Shown here in pieces: positions 21,321 to 31,765 of a DNA stretch of 64,000 nucleotides. The notes beneath the pieces were generated by a model, which was not told the origin of the DNA, did no database searches, and saw only the letters and a list, made by a program, of their open reading frames with translations. The DNA comes from Oryza sativa Japonica Group (Eukaryota > Streptophyta > Magnoliopsida > Poales > Poaceae): positions 24,519,501 through 24,583,500 of the forward strand of contig NC_089038.1 in assembly GCF_034140825.1 (NCBI RefSeq). The letters are read 5' to 3'. The position numbers and the translations under genes are program-made. How positions within the stretch are numbered: position 1 is the stretch's first letter; each line of letters opens with the position of its first letter.

Positions 21321-23931
21321 TCAATGAGCATCTCTGTTACTCTTGCTCTTGGTGGCGATGAGCACGAGAGGGTTCTTCTTGCGCACCGCCAGCCCGTTCT
21401 CCTCCTCCACGTCCACCTCGCGCCCCGGCAGCGCGCGCCAGTCGAAGCAGAAGAGGAGGTTGGCCAGCAGCAGCTCCGCCGCCGCCGCCGCGAAGTGCAC
21501 GCCGGGGCAGCTCCTCCGCCCGATCCCGAACGGCACCAGCGCGAACCCGTCGTGCTCGTGCTGCTGCTCGCCGTCGGCGTCGTGGGCGCGGTGGCGCTCG
21601 GGCAAGAACCGCTCCGCGTTAGGGCCCCAGACGCCGGGGTCCGTGTGTATCGCCATCGCGTTGATGACGACGCGCGTCCTGGCCGGTATCTCGACGCCGT
21701 GCGCCGTGCGGAACGGCTCCGTCGTCTCCCGTTGCACCAGCGGCGACGCCGGGTGGAGCCGGAGTGTCTCCTTGATGACCAGCCGCAGGTAGTGGAGCTC
21801 CGGGAGGTCGGCTTCCCGCACCATGGCGCCGTCCTTGTCGCCGCCGCCGCCGCCGGCGATGACGCGGCGCACCTCGTGCTGCGCCTTGGCGAGCACGTCC
21901 GGGTTCCTGACGAGCTCCGTCATCGCCCACTGCACCGTCACCGCCGACGTGTCGCTCCCGGCAATGAACATATCCTGCAAGACCACACAATTCGGTTTCG
22001 ATCGATCAACATGTCCAGGAAAACTGGGAAGCACCAGCGGCGTGGTGTTGGAGTCCTGGGTGCATGACTCCAGTTCATCCACTCAAGTTCAAATCCTAAT
22101 GCTCACACGAATTTTACACAGACGTAGAGGGGAAATTGTTTTAAACACTCGGGTAGACGTCCACCCGTTTCTTGTATGGCATTTAAATGGTTATGAAAAA
22201 TTTTCAAAAGAAATGACATGATAGGTTAATATGTAATATATCATCTCATAAATATGCAAGTTCAAATTTGGCGTCTACAAATTATAATAAAAATAACAAA
22301 TTTAACTGTGAATATACGTATACTAGTTAGAGTTTAATTTGTTGTTTTTGTTACAACTCGTAGTAGTCGAATTTGAACTTACATGTTTGTGAGATGATAT
22401 ATTACATGTTAACCTATCTTATAATTTTTTTTCGAATTTTTTCATAATTATTTAGGCGGCATGCAAGAAACGGGTGGACGTCCACCCGAGAGAATAGGGC
22501 AGTCCCAACCCATAGTGTCTATAAGTAGTGTCTATGATGTCATGTCAATAAGACATCACAATAGAAACTATACTCTACAACCCATGGTTTTTTAAAGTGG
22601 GACATTAATAAATACATCATCTTTCTTCTCTACTAATCATATTTACTCTTCATCTATTATGAAGACACTATTCTCTCCCAATGCAAAACTTGATAGTGTC
22701 TATTGCATAGATTCTCGTGTTGAAGCTGTGTCTTGCATGAGACCCAGTTTCTTCCTCTCTTCACTCTCTCTCTTAATTAATATAGTGTCACATAAGCAAC
22801 AAGTTTTACATGGTAATGTAGTTAATGCTATAGACACCATAGGTTTCGATAAAAATTTAATGAGATGTGAAATGTGTAGCTAGTTTCCGTCTACGAGTTA
22901 GGAGACATATCCGCGCGGTGTGAAAGTGGTGCGCGCGCGCATATCGCGTCTTCCCTATGTCCAGGAAAACGTATATCACAGCGTGCTATGCTCTTGTCCA
23001 GGTACGTAATATGTACACGTACCGTGAGAATGCCTTTGATGTGGGTGCGGCTGCCGAACATGCTCCGGTGAGCCGGATCGCCGTGGAGGCGGAGGAGCAC
23101 GTCGACCAAGTCGTCTTCCTCGTCGGATGCATGCTTGCGCTTGTTGATGTGGTCGTCGATGACGCGCTCGTAGAATGCGTCGAGCTGGCGGAACCGCCGC
23201 TCCAGCCGCCGCCTCATGCCGCTGAGGGTGTCCACCCACCGGAGCCACGGCACGTAGTCGGCGACCCAGAGACCACCAAGAAGAGACTGGGTCTCGTCGA
23301 GGACAGCCTTGACGTCCATGCTCTCGTCGCCGTCGCCGTCGCCGAAGGCGACGCGCCGCACGATCCTGCTGCTGGTGGCAGCGACCATGTCGCTCAGGTT
23401 GACGGGGGAGGCGCCGGCGGCCGCCACGGCCGCGATGAGCGCGGCGGCCTCACGCTCCCTGGCGTCGCGGAGCTCGCACACCCGCGGCGCCCCGAGGAGC
23501 GCCGACATGCACGCGCGGCGCGCGGCGCGCCAGTACGCGCCGTCGGGCGCGAAGGAGATGTTCTTCTGGCCGTAGGAGAGCCTTGTGGCCGCGTACAGCG
23601 CCGGGCGCCCCGACAGCGCGCGGTCGTTGTTCCGGAACAGCGCCCGCGCCGCGTCGGCGGTGGAGACGACGAGCGTCGGCACGGAGCCGAGGCGGAGCAG
23701 CATGAGCGGCGCCGCATGCCTGGCGGCGAGCGCGGCGAGGGAGCGGTGCGGGAGCGCGCCGACCTGGTGGAGGTTGCCGATGAGAGGGAGGCCCTTCGGG
23801 CGTGGCAGCGACGGTGAGGCGGCGCGCTTCTTGGACGACGGCGCGAGAAGCTGCTTGAAGAGGAGAATGGTGGCGAGGAGGAGGAGGCATGACGCAAGGA
23901 ACTCAGGAGCTTGGAGAGACGCCATGGACAT
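21321..23931 (-). CDS. Cytochrome P450, CYP71-clan (tandem copy 1)
   Basis: Two exons (23023-23931 and 21321-21974) join in phase 0 at the usual CYP71-clan intron position, just before the I-helix, giving 520 residues. Visible are an N-terminal membrane anchor (ASCLLLLATILLF), a proline hinge (LPRPKGLPLIGN), the I-helix oxygen-binding motif AGSDTS at 308-313, the ExxR motif KETLRLHP (E372, R375), a PERF-like FLPERH and the heme loop FGIGRRSCPGVHF with Cys459 as iron ligand. All core residues are present, so it should be an active ER-bound monooxygenase. Substrate is unknown. CYP71 family membership is likely but the subfamily is not assigned. The 1048-bp intron has been enlarged by MITE-like insertions. 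The gene is about 90% like copy 2 by eye. Confidence 0.92.
22148..22490. mobile_element. Foldback MITE in P450 copy 1 intron
   Basis: The ends are long inverted repeats: CTCGGGTAGACGTCCACCCG at the left and its near-complement CGGGTGGACGTCCACCCGAG at the right, extending through TTTCTTG. The AT-rich interior is itself nearly palindromic (TAATATGTAATATATCATCTC and its complement). No clear target duplication was found. The paralogous intron of P450 copy 2 lacks it, and a related interior is seen at 50815-51090. Confidence 0.75.
22499..22861. mobile_element. Possible second MITE in P450 copy 1 intron
   Basis: The left part CCCAACCCATAGTGTCTATA is matched inverted and imperfectly near 22834 (TATAGACACCATAGGTTTCG). 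The element is absent from copy 2 of the gene. Ends are approximate and the family is not settled. Confidence 0.5.
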
Positions 23932-23977
23932 TGCTGTCTTGGTTGTTCTCTAGCTTGTCTCTAGGGCGGCTGAGTTT

Positions 23978-23994
23978 ATCTATCTATATATATG
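23978..23994 (-). promoter_or_regulatory. TATA box of P450 copy 1
   Basis: The minus strand reads CATATATATAGATAG about 50 bp upstream of the ATG at 23931, a good TATA box at a plausible distance for a short leader. Confidence 0.55.
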
Positions 23995-24016
23995 TCATGT
24001 CAGGAGGAGATATCTT

Positions 24017-24982
24017 AGGGCATCAACAATGTATCCTTACCAAGTAGTAAGTAAGTAAGGTTGGACCAACCAAAAGCAGAAAGCAGGTAATTGTTATTCA
24101 AGGTGGGTCCCACATGTATATAAATATAAATATAAAGACGTAGTGACGACGACGACGCCGTCACCAGCAGCAGCCGCCGCTGCCCACGGCCGTGCTGGCC
24201 CGCGTCCCCCTTGAGGAAGGGACCGACTTCGCCGCTGCCGTCGCGCGCAAGGGCTCCGGCTGCTACGTCCTCGTCGTCCTCTGCCGCTCCCGCCATCCTC
24301 GCCGAAAGCCGGAATGGTGCCGCCCGAGTCGTCACGCGCGCCGCCCATTCTCCCCGTCGGCCGCCGCTCGTCAGTCGTCCTCCCCATTGGTCGCCGCCCG
24401 TCCCGACACCCCTTCTCCCCGCCGGTCGCCGCCCGTCACGCCATCCTCCTCGCCGGCAGTCGCCCATCTCTTCGCCGCCTGTTACGCCGTCCACCCCACC
24501 GACCGCTGCTCGTCTCGGCGCCTTGGCCGCATCTACTCCTCCTCCGGCGGCCACCGCCGCACGCCGCCCCTTCTCCCCGGTGACCACCGCCTGTCGGCCA
24601 TCGCGCCTGATAGAGGAGAAGAGAGAGGAGAGGGGGAGAGAGACGAAGAGAGGGGAGATGGGGATCGAGCGAGGAGGAAGAAGAGGGCAGTGAGATTGAC
24701 ATGTGGGGCCCACATGGCCCACCTTTATTAATTATTGTTTTTATGTAACTGACCTATGGGTCCCACGGGTATTGTTTTTTTCTCAAATCGAGTTGTCACT
24801 TAAGCGCCACATCAGTGCCACGTAGCATGGAGACCTAGTTAAACTAGCCACGTAGACACCACGTCAGCCAAAACCGCTATGTGCCGGTTTTTGTAAGTTT
24901 GGAGACGGGTAGTATCCGGTTTTGGAGTTTAGGGATGAAAATCGGACTGGGCGACGAATAGAGGGACTTAAAGTGAACTTAT
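24017..24982. mobile_element. Transposon-derived segment between the P450 duplicates
   Basis: The homology between the two P450 blocks stops at 24017 on one side and resumes near 24983 on the other, so this stretch lies between duplicates. It has a GC-rich, low-complexity middle (24150-24600) with open frames on several strands. Its right part (AGGGACTTAAAGTGAACTTATTCC region) is of a kind I recall as common in rice Mutator- or CACTA-like repeats. No transposase and no clean ends were seen. Confidence 0.4.
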
Positions 24983-25398
24983 TCCTTTGCCGAACCCGCG
25001 CGTCGATCGTGCGTGCACACGCGTCTCGCAATCCTCCACAAACTCCGGCCGTATTCTGCACGTTGATGTTGGCCTCTGGCGGTCCAACACCAGCACTGAC
25101 CCAAGCCATCCAGATACGGGTACGGGCCGGTTGCGCCTGCGTTTCCTACCTGATCGCGACGGGAAAACCAATGGCGATCGGCGACCGGGACGACCATCCG
25201 TTTATCTGTACCTTGAAGGCGACCCGTGCGCACGACGCTCGCCGCCGCTTCCTGTACTGTCTTTACCCAATCCTGCACCGGAAACAGGAGAGAGAGAGAG
25301 AGAGAGAGCTAGTAGGAACCGGGGCAACTTCACGACGGCTTCCATATGCTCCCCGTTCTAGTTGCTTGTACCAGTAGTACTTTCATTTCTCACCAGGA
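24983..25398. repeat. P450 3'-flank block, copy 2 (duplicate of 20767-21200)
   Basis: Close copy of the block at 20767-21200, with a shorter (GA)n run at 25287-25308. It fixes the left edge of the second duplicated unit. Confidence 0.85.
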
Positions 25399-26084
25399 AG
25401 GCTACACCCTCAGTCCCAAAAAAGAATTAAACTCTAGGGATGGATGAGGACTGCCGTTTTTGTGAAAGTTTGGGGACGCAAACGCAACCCATTGGCTCTT
25501 GGCAAATGCAACAGTCAGTGTCATCATCTTTCTGAGGGCGACATACGTACCCATCCGATCCGGAACGACCGAGACCGTTCCAGAATCCAGAGTCCGTGGC
25601 TTCTGCCTTATGTGAACTTGTGGTATCTCAGTACGGATACGTCTGAGCTCCGTCTTGATGGGAGCAGCATTAATAAACTTTCTTACTGATGATTTAGTGC
25701 TTAGAGCTTCTTCAGTTTTTGCTGAAATCAACCTAACCGATATTTAGCGTTACCAAATTTTGGCACATTTTAATGTTGTCAAATTTTCATAGCATTAGTT
25801 GCATTTAGTTTGTAGCCCTATCAAAATTTGGTAGTGTTTATATAAGAAGAAACTTTTGAAATGCTAAATTTTGGTAGAACAGCAATGCAATAATTTGTTT
25901 AGTTTGTTAGAATGCGGTAACAAAGTGAACATATCCTTATAATACTATCAAGAAAATTTTATAACCCTTGAGAAAGTATCTCAAGATAATAATACCTTTT
26001 GCACATGTTGTATGTACCTTTTACACATGTTGTATGTACCTTCTGATAAAATTACCCTACCAGCAAGGTTACATGTCTGCGTCG
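25399..26084. other. Extra sequence between 3' block and P450 copy 2
   Basis: This unit has about 560 bp more here than copy 1. It starts near a CTCAGTCCCAAAAAAG Stowaway-like end at 25410, but no matching right end was found. It holds AT-rich sequence with short inverted words (CAAAATTTGG / CCAAATTTTG) around 25750-25830 and a local repeat of CACATGTTGTATGTACCTT near 26000-26042. It probably holds small transposons. Confidence 0.4.
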
Positions 26085-27960
26085 TCAATGGCCACCTGTG
26101 TTCCTCTTGCTCTTGGTGGCGATGAGCACGAGAGGGTTCTTCTTGTGCACCGCCAGCCCGTTCTCCTCCTCCACGTCCACCTCGCGCCCCGGCGGCGCGC
26201 GCCAGTCGAAGCAGAAGAGGAGGTTGGCCAGCAGCAGCTCCACCGCCGCCGCCGCGAAGTGCACGCCGGGGCATCTCCTCCGCCCGATCCCGAACGGCAC
26301 CAGCGCGAACCCGTCGTGCTGCTGCGCGCAGCCGTCGGCGTCGTCGCGGTGGCGCTCGGGCACGAACCGCTCCGCGTCCGGGCCCCAGACGCCGGGGTCC
26401 GTGTGTATCGCCATCGCGTTGACGACGACGCGCGTCCTGGCCGGTATCTCGACGCCGTGCGCCGTGCGGAACGGCTCCGTCGTCTCCCGTGGAACCAGCA
26501 GCGGCGCCGCCGGGTGGAGCCGCAGTGTCTCCTTGATGACCAGGCGAAGGTAGTGGAGCTCCGGGAGGTCGGCTTCCCGCACCTTGTCGCCGGCGGCGAC
26601 GACGCGGCGCACCTCGTGCTGCGCCTTGGCGAGCACGTCCGGGTTCCTGACGAGCTCCGTCATCGCCCACTGCACCGTCACCGCCGACGTGTCGCTCCCG
26701 GCGATGAACATGTCCTGCAAGACCACACATTTCGGTTTCGATCGATCAAAATGTCCAGGAAAACGGGGAAGCACCAGCGGTGTGGTGGTTGAGTCGTGAG
26801 TACATGACTCCAGTCTATCCACTAAAGTTTAAATTCTGATGCTCAAATTTTACACGCACACAGAGCTTTCGACCGACCGAAATTTAGTGAGATAAGAAAT
26901 GTGCCGCTAATTTCTATCTCTTAGTGTATGTGTTGGGAGACGTATTCGTGTGGGGTGTGAGTGTGGTGCGCGCATATGCGTCTTCCAAAACATGTCCAGG
27001 AAAACGTATATCACAGCGTGCTATGCTCTTCTTGTTCATGTACGTAATATGTACCGTGAGAATGCCTTTGATGTGGCTGCGGCTGCCGAACGTGCTCCGG
27101 TGAGCCGGATCGCCGTGGAGGCGGAGGAGCACGTCGACCAAGTCGTCTTCTTCGTCGGATGCATGCTTGCGCTTGTTGAGGTGGTCGTCGATGACGCGCT
27201 CGTAGAGCGCGTCGAGCTGGCGGAACCGCCGCTCCAGCCGCCACCTCTTGCCGCTGAGGGTGTCCACCCACCGGAGCCACGGCACGTAGTCGGCGACCCA
27301 GAGACCACCAAGAAGAGCCTGGGTCTCGTTGAGGACAGCCTTGACGTCCATGCTCTCGTCGCCGTCGCCGTCGCCGAAGGCGACGCGCCGCACGATCCTG
27401 CTGCTGGTGGCGGCGACCATGTCGCTCAGGTTGACGGGGGAGGCGCCGGCGGCCGCCACGGCCGCGACGAGCGCGGCGGCCTCGCGCTCCCGGGCGTCGC
27501 GGAGCCCGCGCACCCGCGGCGGGCCGAGGAGCTCCGACATGCACGCGCGGCGCGCGGCGCGCCAGTACGCGCCGTCGGGCGCGAAGGAGATGCTCTTCTG
27601 GCCGTAGGAGAGCCTGGTGGCCGCGTACAGCGCCGGGCGCCCCGACAGCGCGCGGTCGTTGTCCCGGAACAGCGCCCGCGCCGCGTCGGCGGTGGAGACG
27701 ACGAGCGTCGGCACGGAGCCGAGGCGGAGCAGCATGAGCGGCGCCGCATGCCTGGCGGCGAGCGCGGCGAGGGAGCGGTGCGGGAGCGCGCCGACCTGGT
27801 GGAGGTTGCCGATGAGAGGGAGGCCTCTCGGGCGTGGTAGCGACGGCGAGGCGGCGCGCTGCTTGGACGACGGCGCGAGAAGCTGCTTGAAGAAGAGAAT
27901 GGTGGCGAGGAGGAGGCAGGACGCAAGGAACTCAGGAGCTTGGAGAGACGCCATGGACAT
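26085..27960 (-). CDS. Cytochrome P450, CYP71-clan (tandem copy 2)
   Basis: Two exons (27055-27960 and 26085-26714, 340-bp intron) give 511 residues. The same features are present: membrane anchor, LPRPRGLPLIGN hinge, AGSDTS, KETLRLHP, FVPERH and heme loop FGIGRRRCPGVHF with Cys450. It differs from copy 1 by scattered substitutions, a shorter glycine-rich loop after the I-helix (KVREADL directly after AAGD) and one Ser-to-Arg change beside the heme cysteine. The gene should be functional. The short intron without MITEs is probably the ancestral form. Substrate is unknown. Confidence 0.92.
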
Positions 27961-28009
27961 TGCTGTCTTTGCTGTTCTCTAGCTTGTCTCTAGGGCGGCT
28001 AAGTTCATC

Positions 28010-28024
28010 TATCTATACATATGT
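28010..28024 (-). promoter_or_regulatory. Weakened TATA box of P450 copy 2
   Basis: At the position equal to the TATA box of copy 1, the minus strand reads CATATGTATAGATAG. One change interrupts the TATATATA run. The surrounding 80 bp are otherwise nearly the same. Confidence 0.4.
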
Positions 28025-28084
28025 CATGTCAGGAGGAGATATCTTATTTGACTTGTACTGTTCTATCATAAATTCAGAATTATT

Positions 28085-28413
28085 GGCGGTGTTTAGTTCC
28101 CTTCAAACCTCCTAAATTTTTGTCACATCAAATATTTAAATACATGTATAGAGTATTAAATGTAGAGGAAAAAACCAATTGCACAGTTTACATGTAAATT
28201 GCGAGACGAATCTTTTGAGACTAATTACGCTATGATTTGACAATGTGATGCTACAGTAAACATTTGCTAATGACGGATTAATTAGGCTTAATAAATTTGT
28301 CTCGTAGTTTATAGGCGGAATCTGTAATTTGTTTTGTTATTAATCTATATTTAATACTTTAAATGTGTGTCTGTATACTTAAAAAAATTTTGTCACACGA
28401 ACTAAACACGGCC
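28085..28413. mobile_element. MITE of the GTGTTTAGTTC type
   Basis: Left end GGCGGTGTTTAGTTC, right end GAACTAAACACGGCC after a TCACAC, with ATT on both sides. The interior (GCGAGACGAATCTTTTGAG, TGCTACAGTAAACATTTGCTAATGACGG) is that of a very common rice MITE. A relative lies at 58661-59002. Confidence 0.75.
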
Positions 28414-29815
28414 ATTGTCTCTTTGTTTGCTTATTTGCTGCAGTTAAATATTAATTTTTGAAATATAGTTTTAATTTACATTTGGGGTTTTTTTCTTAAT
28501 CATAACCAATTTTTCAACTTGGCTTTTAAACAGCCAATATATTTTTTTAATACCCAAAATACTTGCGTACGTTTCGTATTAAGAGAGGGAAGTTGTAAAC
28601 AGCCAATAATAGAAGTTTTCTTCATAAATTTTCTTTGATTATTTTGTTCATATTTCCGCTGCCTCTTTAGCTGTGGCTCAACCGATAAGAGTTTATAAGC
28701 ATTATCGTTTTAATTAGTTAATGCACGAATGATGTACTCCCTCCGTTCCAAATTAGTTGTCTTTCTACCATTCAAGTACTATTTATCCCATCAATCACAC
28801 ACATTCAAATTTCTTTCTTTTTTAGTACCCCTCAACCACCCTTCTAGATTGGGATTCGGTGACATTCCCACGTGACATTCTCGGTGACATTGAGTTACTG
28901 ACAGGTGGGTCTAGGCACAGACCCACCTACTCGCTAGTGACTGCCAAGTGCTAACTACTTTTGTTTAGGATCAGAGCAACATGAAATCTTCATTTCTTTG
29001 TCGATGTAAACGTAGCAGGTTTAATCTTTCGATGACATGGAAAAGATAATACAAAAATGAAAAGAAAACGAAATGCTGACAGCTTTGACTTTTGATAGTG
29101 TTACTTCATTTATACTCCATAAACTAAAACAGAAAAAAGGGTTGCTGTAAAGTACTCTACGTCTGTTTTTTAATAAATGACACCGATAGTTTTTTTTTTT
29201 CCTTGAACTAAAACCAACAATATTTATTCAATTAGTTATTTAATTAGAGCGAAAAAAATACCAGTACATTCGTCATCAAAACACTTTACACATGTCTAGT
29301 ATGTTTAATCTATTTGCACAAATATTCCTAGAAAAAACATGGATAGTAAACAAATTTAAAAAGTCAACTCAATCATATATTAAGAATCGGAGGTTGTAAT
29401 TGGTAAGAAAGGTAATGGGATGACTGGAGTATTCAAGATTCAAAATGCAAACTGTATTCCTTCCGTAAAAGCTAAGCACGAATTTGAGAGGTTGATTTCT
29501 CATTTGAATTCATGCGTAACACAGTAGCATGTGGTCTGCACACGATTCACACCAATTGATGGCTTGATGTTACAGTACCTTCCAAGTCTTTTTCTCCCCT
29601 TATACTAGCAGGTTAGCAGGTTTTCCTTCCAACAGTAAACGATAATTGTTGTTACATGTACTACTCCAACAGTAAACGATATTCGATATTTTGGAGTACT
29701 ATTTACTCTCTGCTCCAATGAATAAATCAGGACATCAGGTGCGCCTCTTATATACTCCTATATAAAAGAAAGCTCAGCAGAGAGAATTAGTATAGCAACT
29801 CATCAGTAATCATTG
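28414..29815. other. Intergenic, AT-rich, small transposon relics
   Basis: A Stowaway-like end (CTCCCTCCGTTCCAAATTAG) lies at 28738 without a clear partner. No gene was recognised until the PPR relic begins near 29820. Confidence 0.4.
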
Positions 29816-29820
29816 GCTCA

Positions 29821-31609
29821 TTGCAGGAGCAAGAACCATCTTTGAAGTGATTGAAATCTATTCTTGCCACGCACAACAATCTCCCTGTTGTACACCTTTG
29901 TGGTAGAGTGGCAGTCCAAGCACACTCTCAGATTCTTGGATAACTGAATTGTTGCACCGAGACGCAGTTTCATCAGGCTGAAGGCAATGGTCAACTTCTT
30001 GCTGTGATGTGTAACGGAGGCTTCCTTCTCATTTTGATCAAAGTCGAGCCTTACATCATCTGTACCTGGCCATAATGATACTTACAATCATCTCCTCAGC
30101 TTTCGCATATATCTCCGTCATCAGCTGGGGGTGGGGGTGGGATGGTCACTGTCTTCAGCGAAGAACTCAAAGAGAATGCACCCTCCAACTCAATGGGAAT
30201 GCATCCTGGATCAGTCCAGTGTGATTGACTAATTGGGTCCAGTGGATGCCTCAGTGCATCTTGCATGTTACTATCAACATTTGTGTGCACTGTGCAGGCA
30301 GAAACTAGTGCACTCCAAATTACTGCATTTGGCTCTACCGCATGGTTTTGATAAACTGATATGCCTCATCGATCAGTCCAGCCCGCACTAACAGATCAAC
30401 CATACAGCCATAGTGCTCGATCCTTGGCTGGCGCCATAATCCCGGGTCATTGCTAACAAAATGCCTGCGATCCTACTCATCTAAGCAGCTGTGAACTGCA
30501 AGACAGGAGAACACCAGTGAATGCCACGTCCGTGGGCTTTAACATTGGCCTCACACATGGATGAGAAGAGCCCCGGTGTTCCTCTGAGTTCCTCACAGGC
30601 AGCCACCAACTTTGAATGCTTATCTGCATTGTCACTGCATCCACACTTCGCATATAAGTCCACCAGTGCACTGCCAAGTCCAAGAACAATGGTAAGAGGA
30701 AGACCCTTCCTCCTTATGTACTACTGACTTACAGTAGCCTCATTTGGGTTCAGCAACAGCACGGTAGTCTGCATCTCAATGAAAAGAGTAAGTGCCTCCA
30801 GACATAGGCCCGTATGTGCGTAACTGTGTATCCAGAGATCATTGCAATCCAAACAGAGCAAATGCAACCACATCACACCACTGCATACCTGTATTCCATC
30901 GAACAACCTCGGCGCCTTGTCAAGAAAACTCAAGATCACCATACGTCCGCCATTGCATTCTTGAAGTGTCCCCGCAACCATTGTATTTCACGTGACCGCA
31001 CCGTTGTCCTCCATGGCGTCGAACTGCACCAAGTGATGCCGTGACATCCCCACAGCCAGCAAACGATCAAACATGAGCCCATGCTTGATGGTGGTGTAAG
31101 CCTGGACGCCGCGCCTAAATCCAGAGCGCACATCCTCGAGGTGGGCTCGAGAGGTGCAAGCGACAGTGTGCTGTGCTGGTGCAGAATGGGGCCAGTGGCG
31201 TCGAGCATTTCCACGAACAGGTGGAGGGCGTCCTCCGGCTCCGAGTGACCAGCGCCGACGAGGGAGGGATGCTGTACAACCGTGCGGAGAGAGGCGAGCA
31301 GGGGCAGAGGAGGAACAGGCGGAGCGCGTGGGCGGTGAAGGTGCCATGGGCCGGGAGTGCGGTGGCGTCAGCTCGAGGAGAGCATCGACGGATTCGGGCG
31401 AGGTGGCGAGCGCGCCCGACTTGAGGAGGGCACCCCAGCGTGACGCTCGCACGTTGCAGAGAACCACGCCGCGAGGAATGCACAACTCCGGCGCCGTCGC
31501 CAGCGCGGTGGGGGGGCGGGGAGAGCCGCCGCCGCTGGGAAGTCGGCGGCGCCCGCCATTGGAGTCCGCTTGGGCAGTTGGGCTTTGGGCCCCAACCGCT
31601 TAACCGCAC
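29821..31609 (-). pseudogene. DYW-type pentatricopeptide repeat (PPR) gene, decayed
   Basis: The minus strand carries, in order: a possible start (MAGAADFP near 31560), PPR-like pieces (LFVEMLDATGPI, NGAVTWNTMVAG, AHTGLCLEALTLFIEMQ, DLYAKCGCSDNADK, HGRGIHWCSPVLQF), an E-type stretch, and a DYW domain at about 29821-30060 (HHSKKLTIAFSL, SKNLRVCLDCHSTTKVYNREIVVRGKNRF, then HFKDGSCSCNE after a frame change). Intact family members are organelle RNA-editing factors. Here consecutive pieces lie in different frames, with several shifts and stops, and the final DYW triplet is lost, so I call it a pseudogene. The right end is head-to-head with the GH5 gene at 31766. Confidence 0.75.
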
Positions 31610-31765
31610 GAGCCGCGGCTGTCACGTTTCGCTAATTATCAGAGCGGAAGACCGCACGTGACACTGCAGCTGGGACCCACCATTTCCCCGGCCCCATCTG
31701 TCATAGGCACATCTCTTCCTTTTAAACCCCCCTCAGATCCGCCACCGTTGGCCACACTTGTTACC

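Noticed and set aside
24015-24731. Overlapping ORFs of 160-235 codons between the two P450 genes
   Set aside because: Several frames and both strands are open over the same GC-rich repeat-like sequence. No motif is seen and the stretch is bounded by transposon-like sequence.
22957-27840. Two plus-strand frames of nearly 300 codons opposite the P450 first exons (22957-23817 and 26950-27840)
   Set aside because: They are shadows of GC-rich P450 coding sequence. They are similar to each other only because the genes are duplicates, and they have no family likeness of their own.
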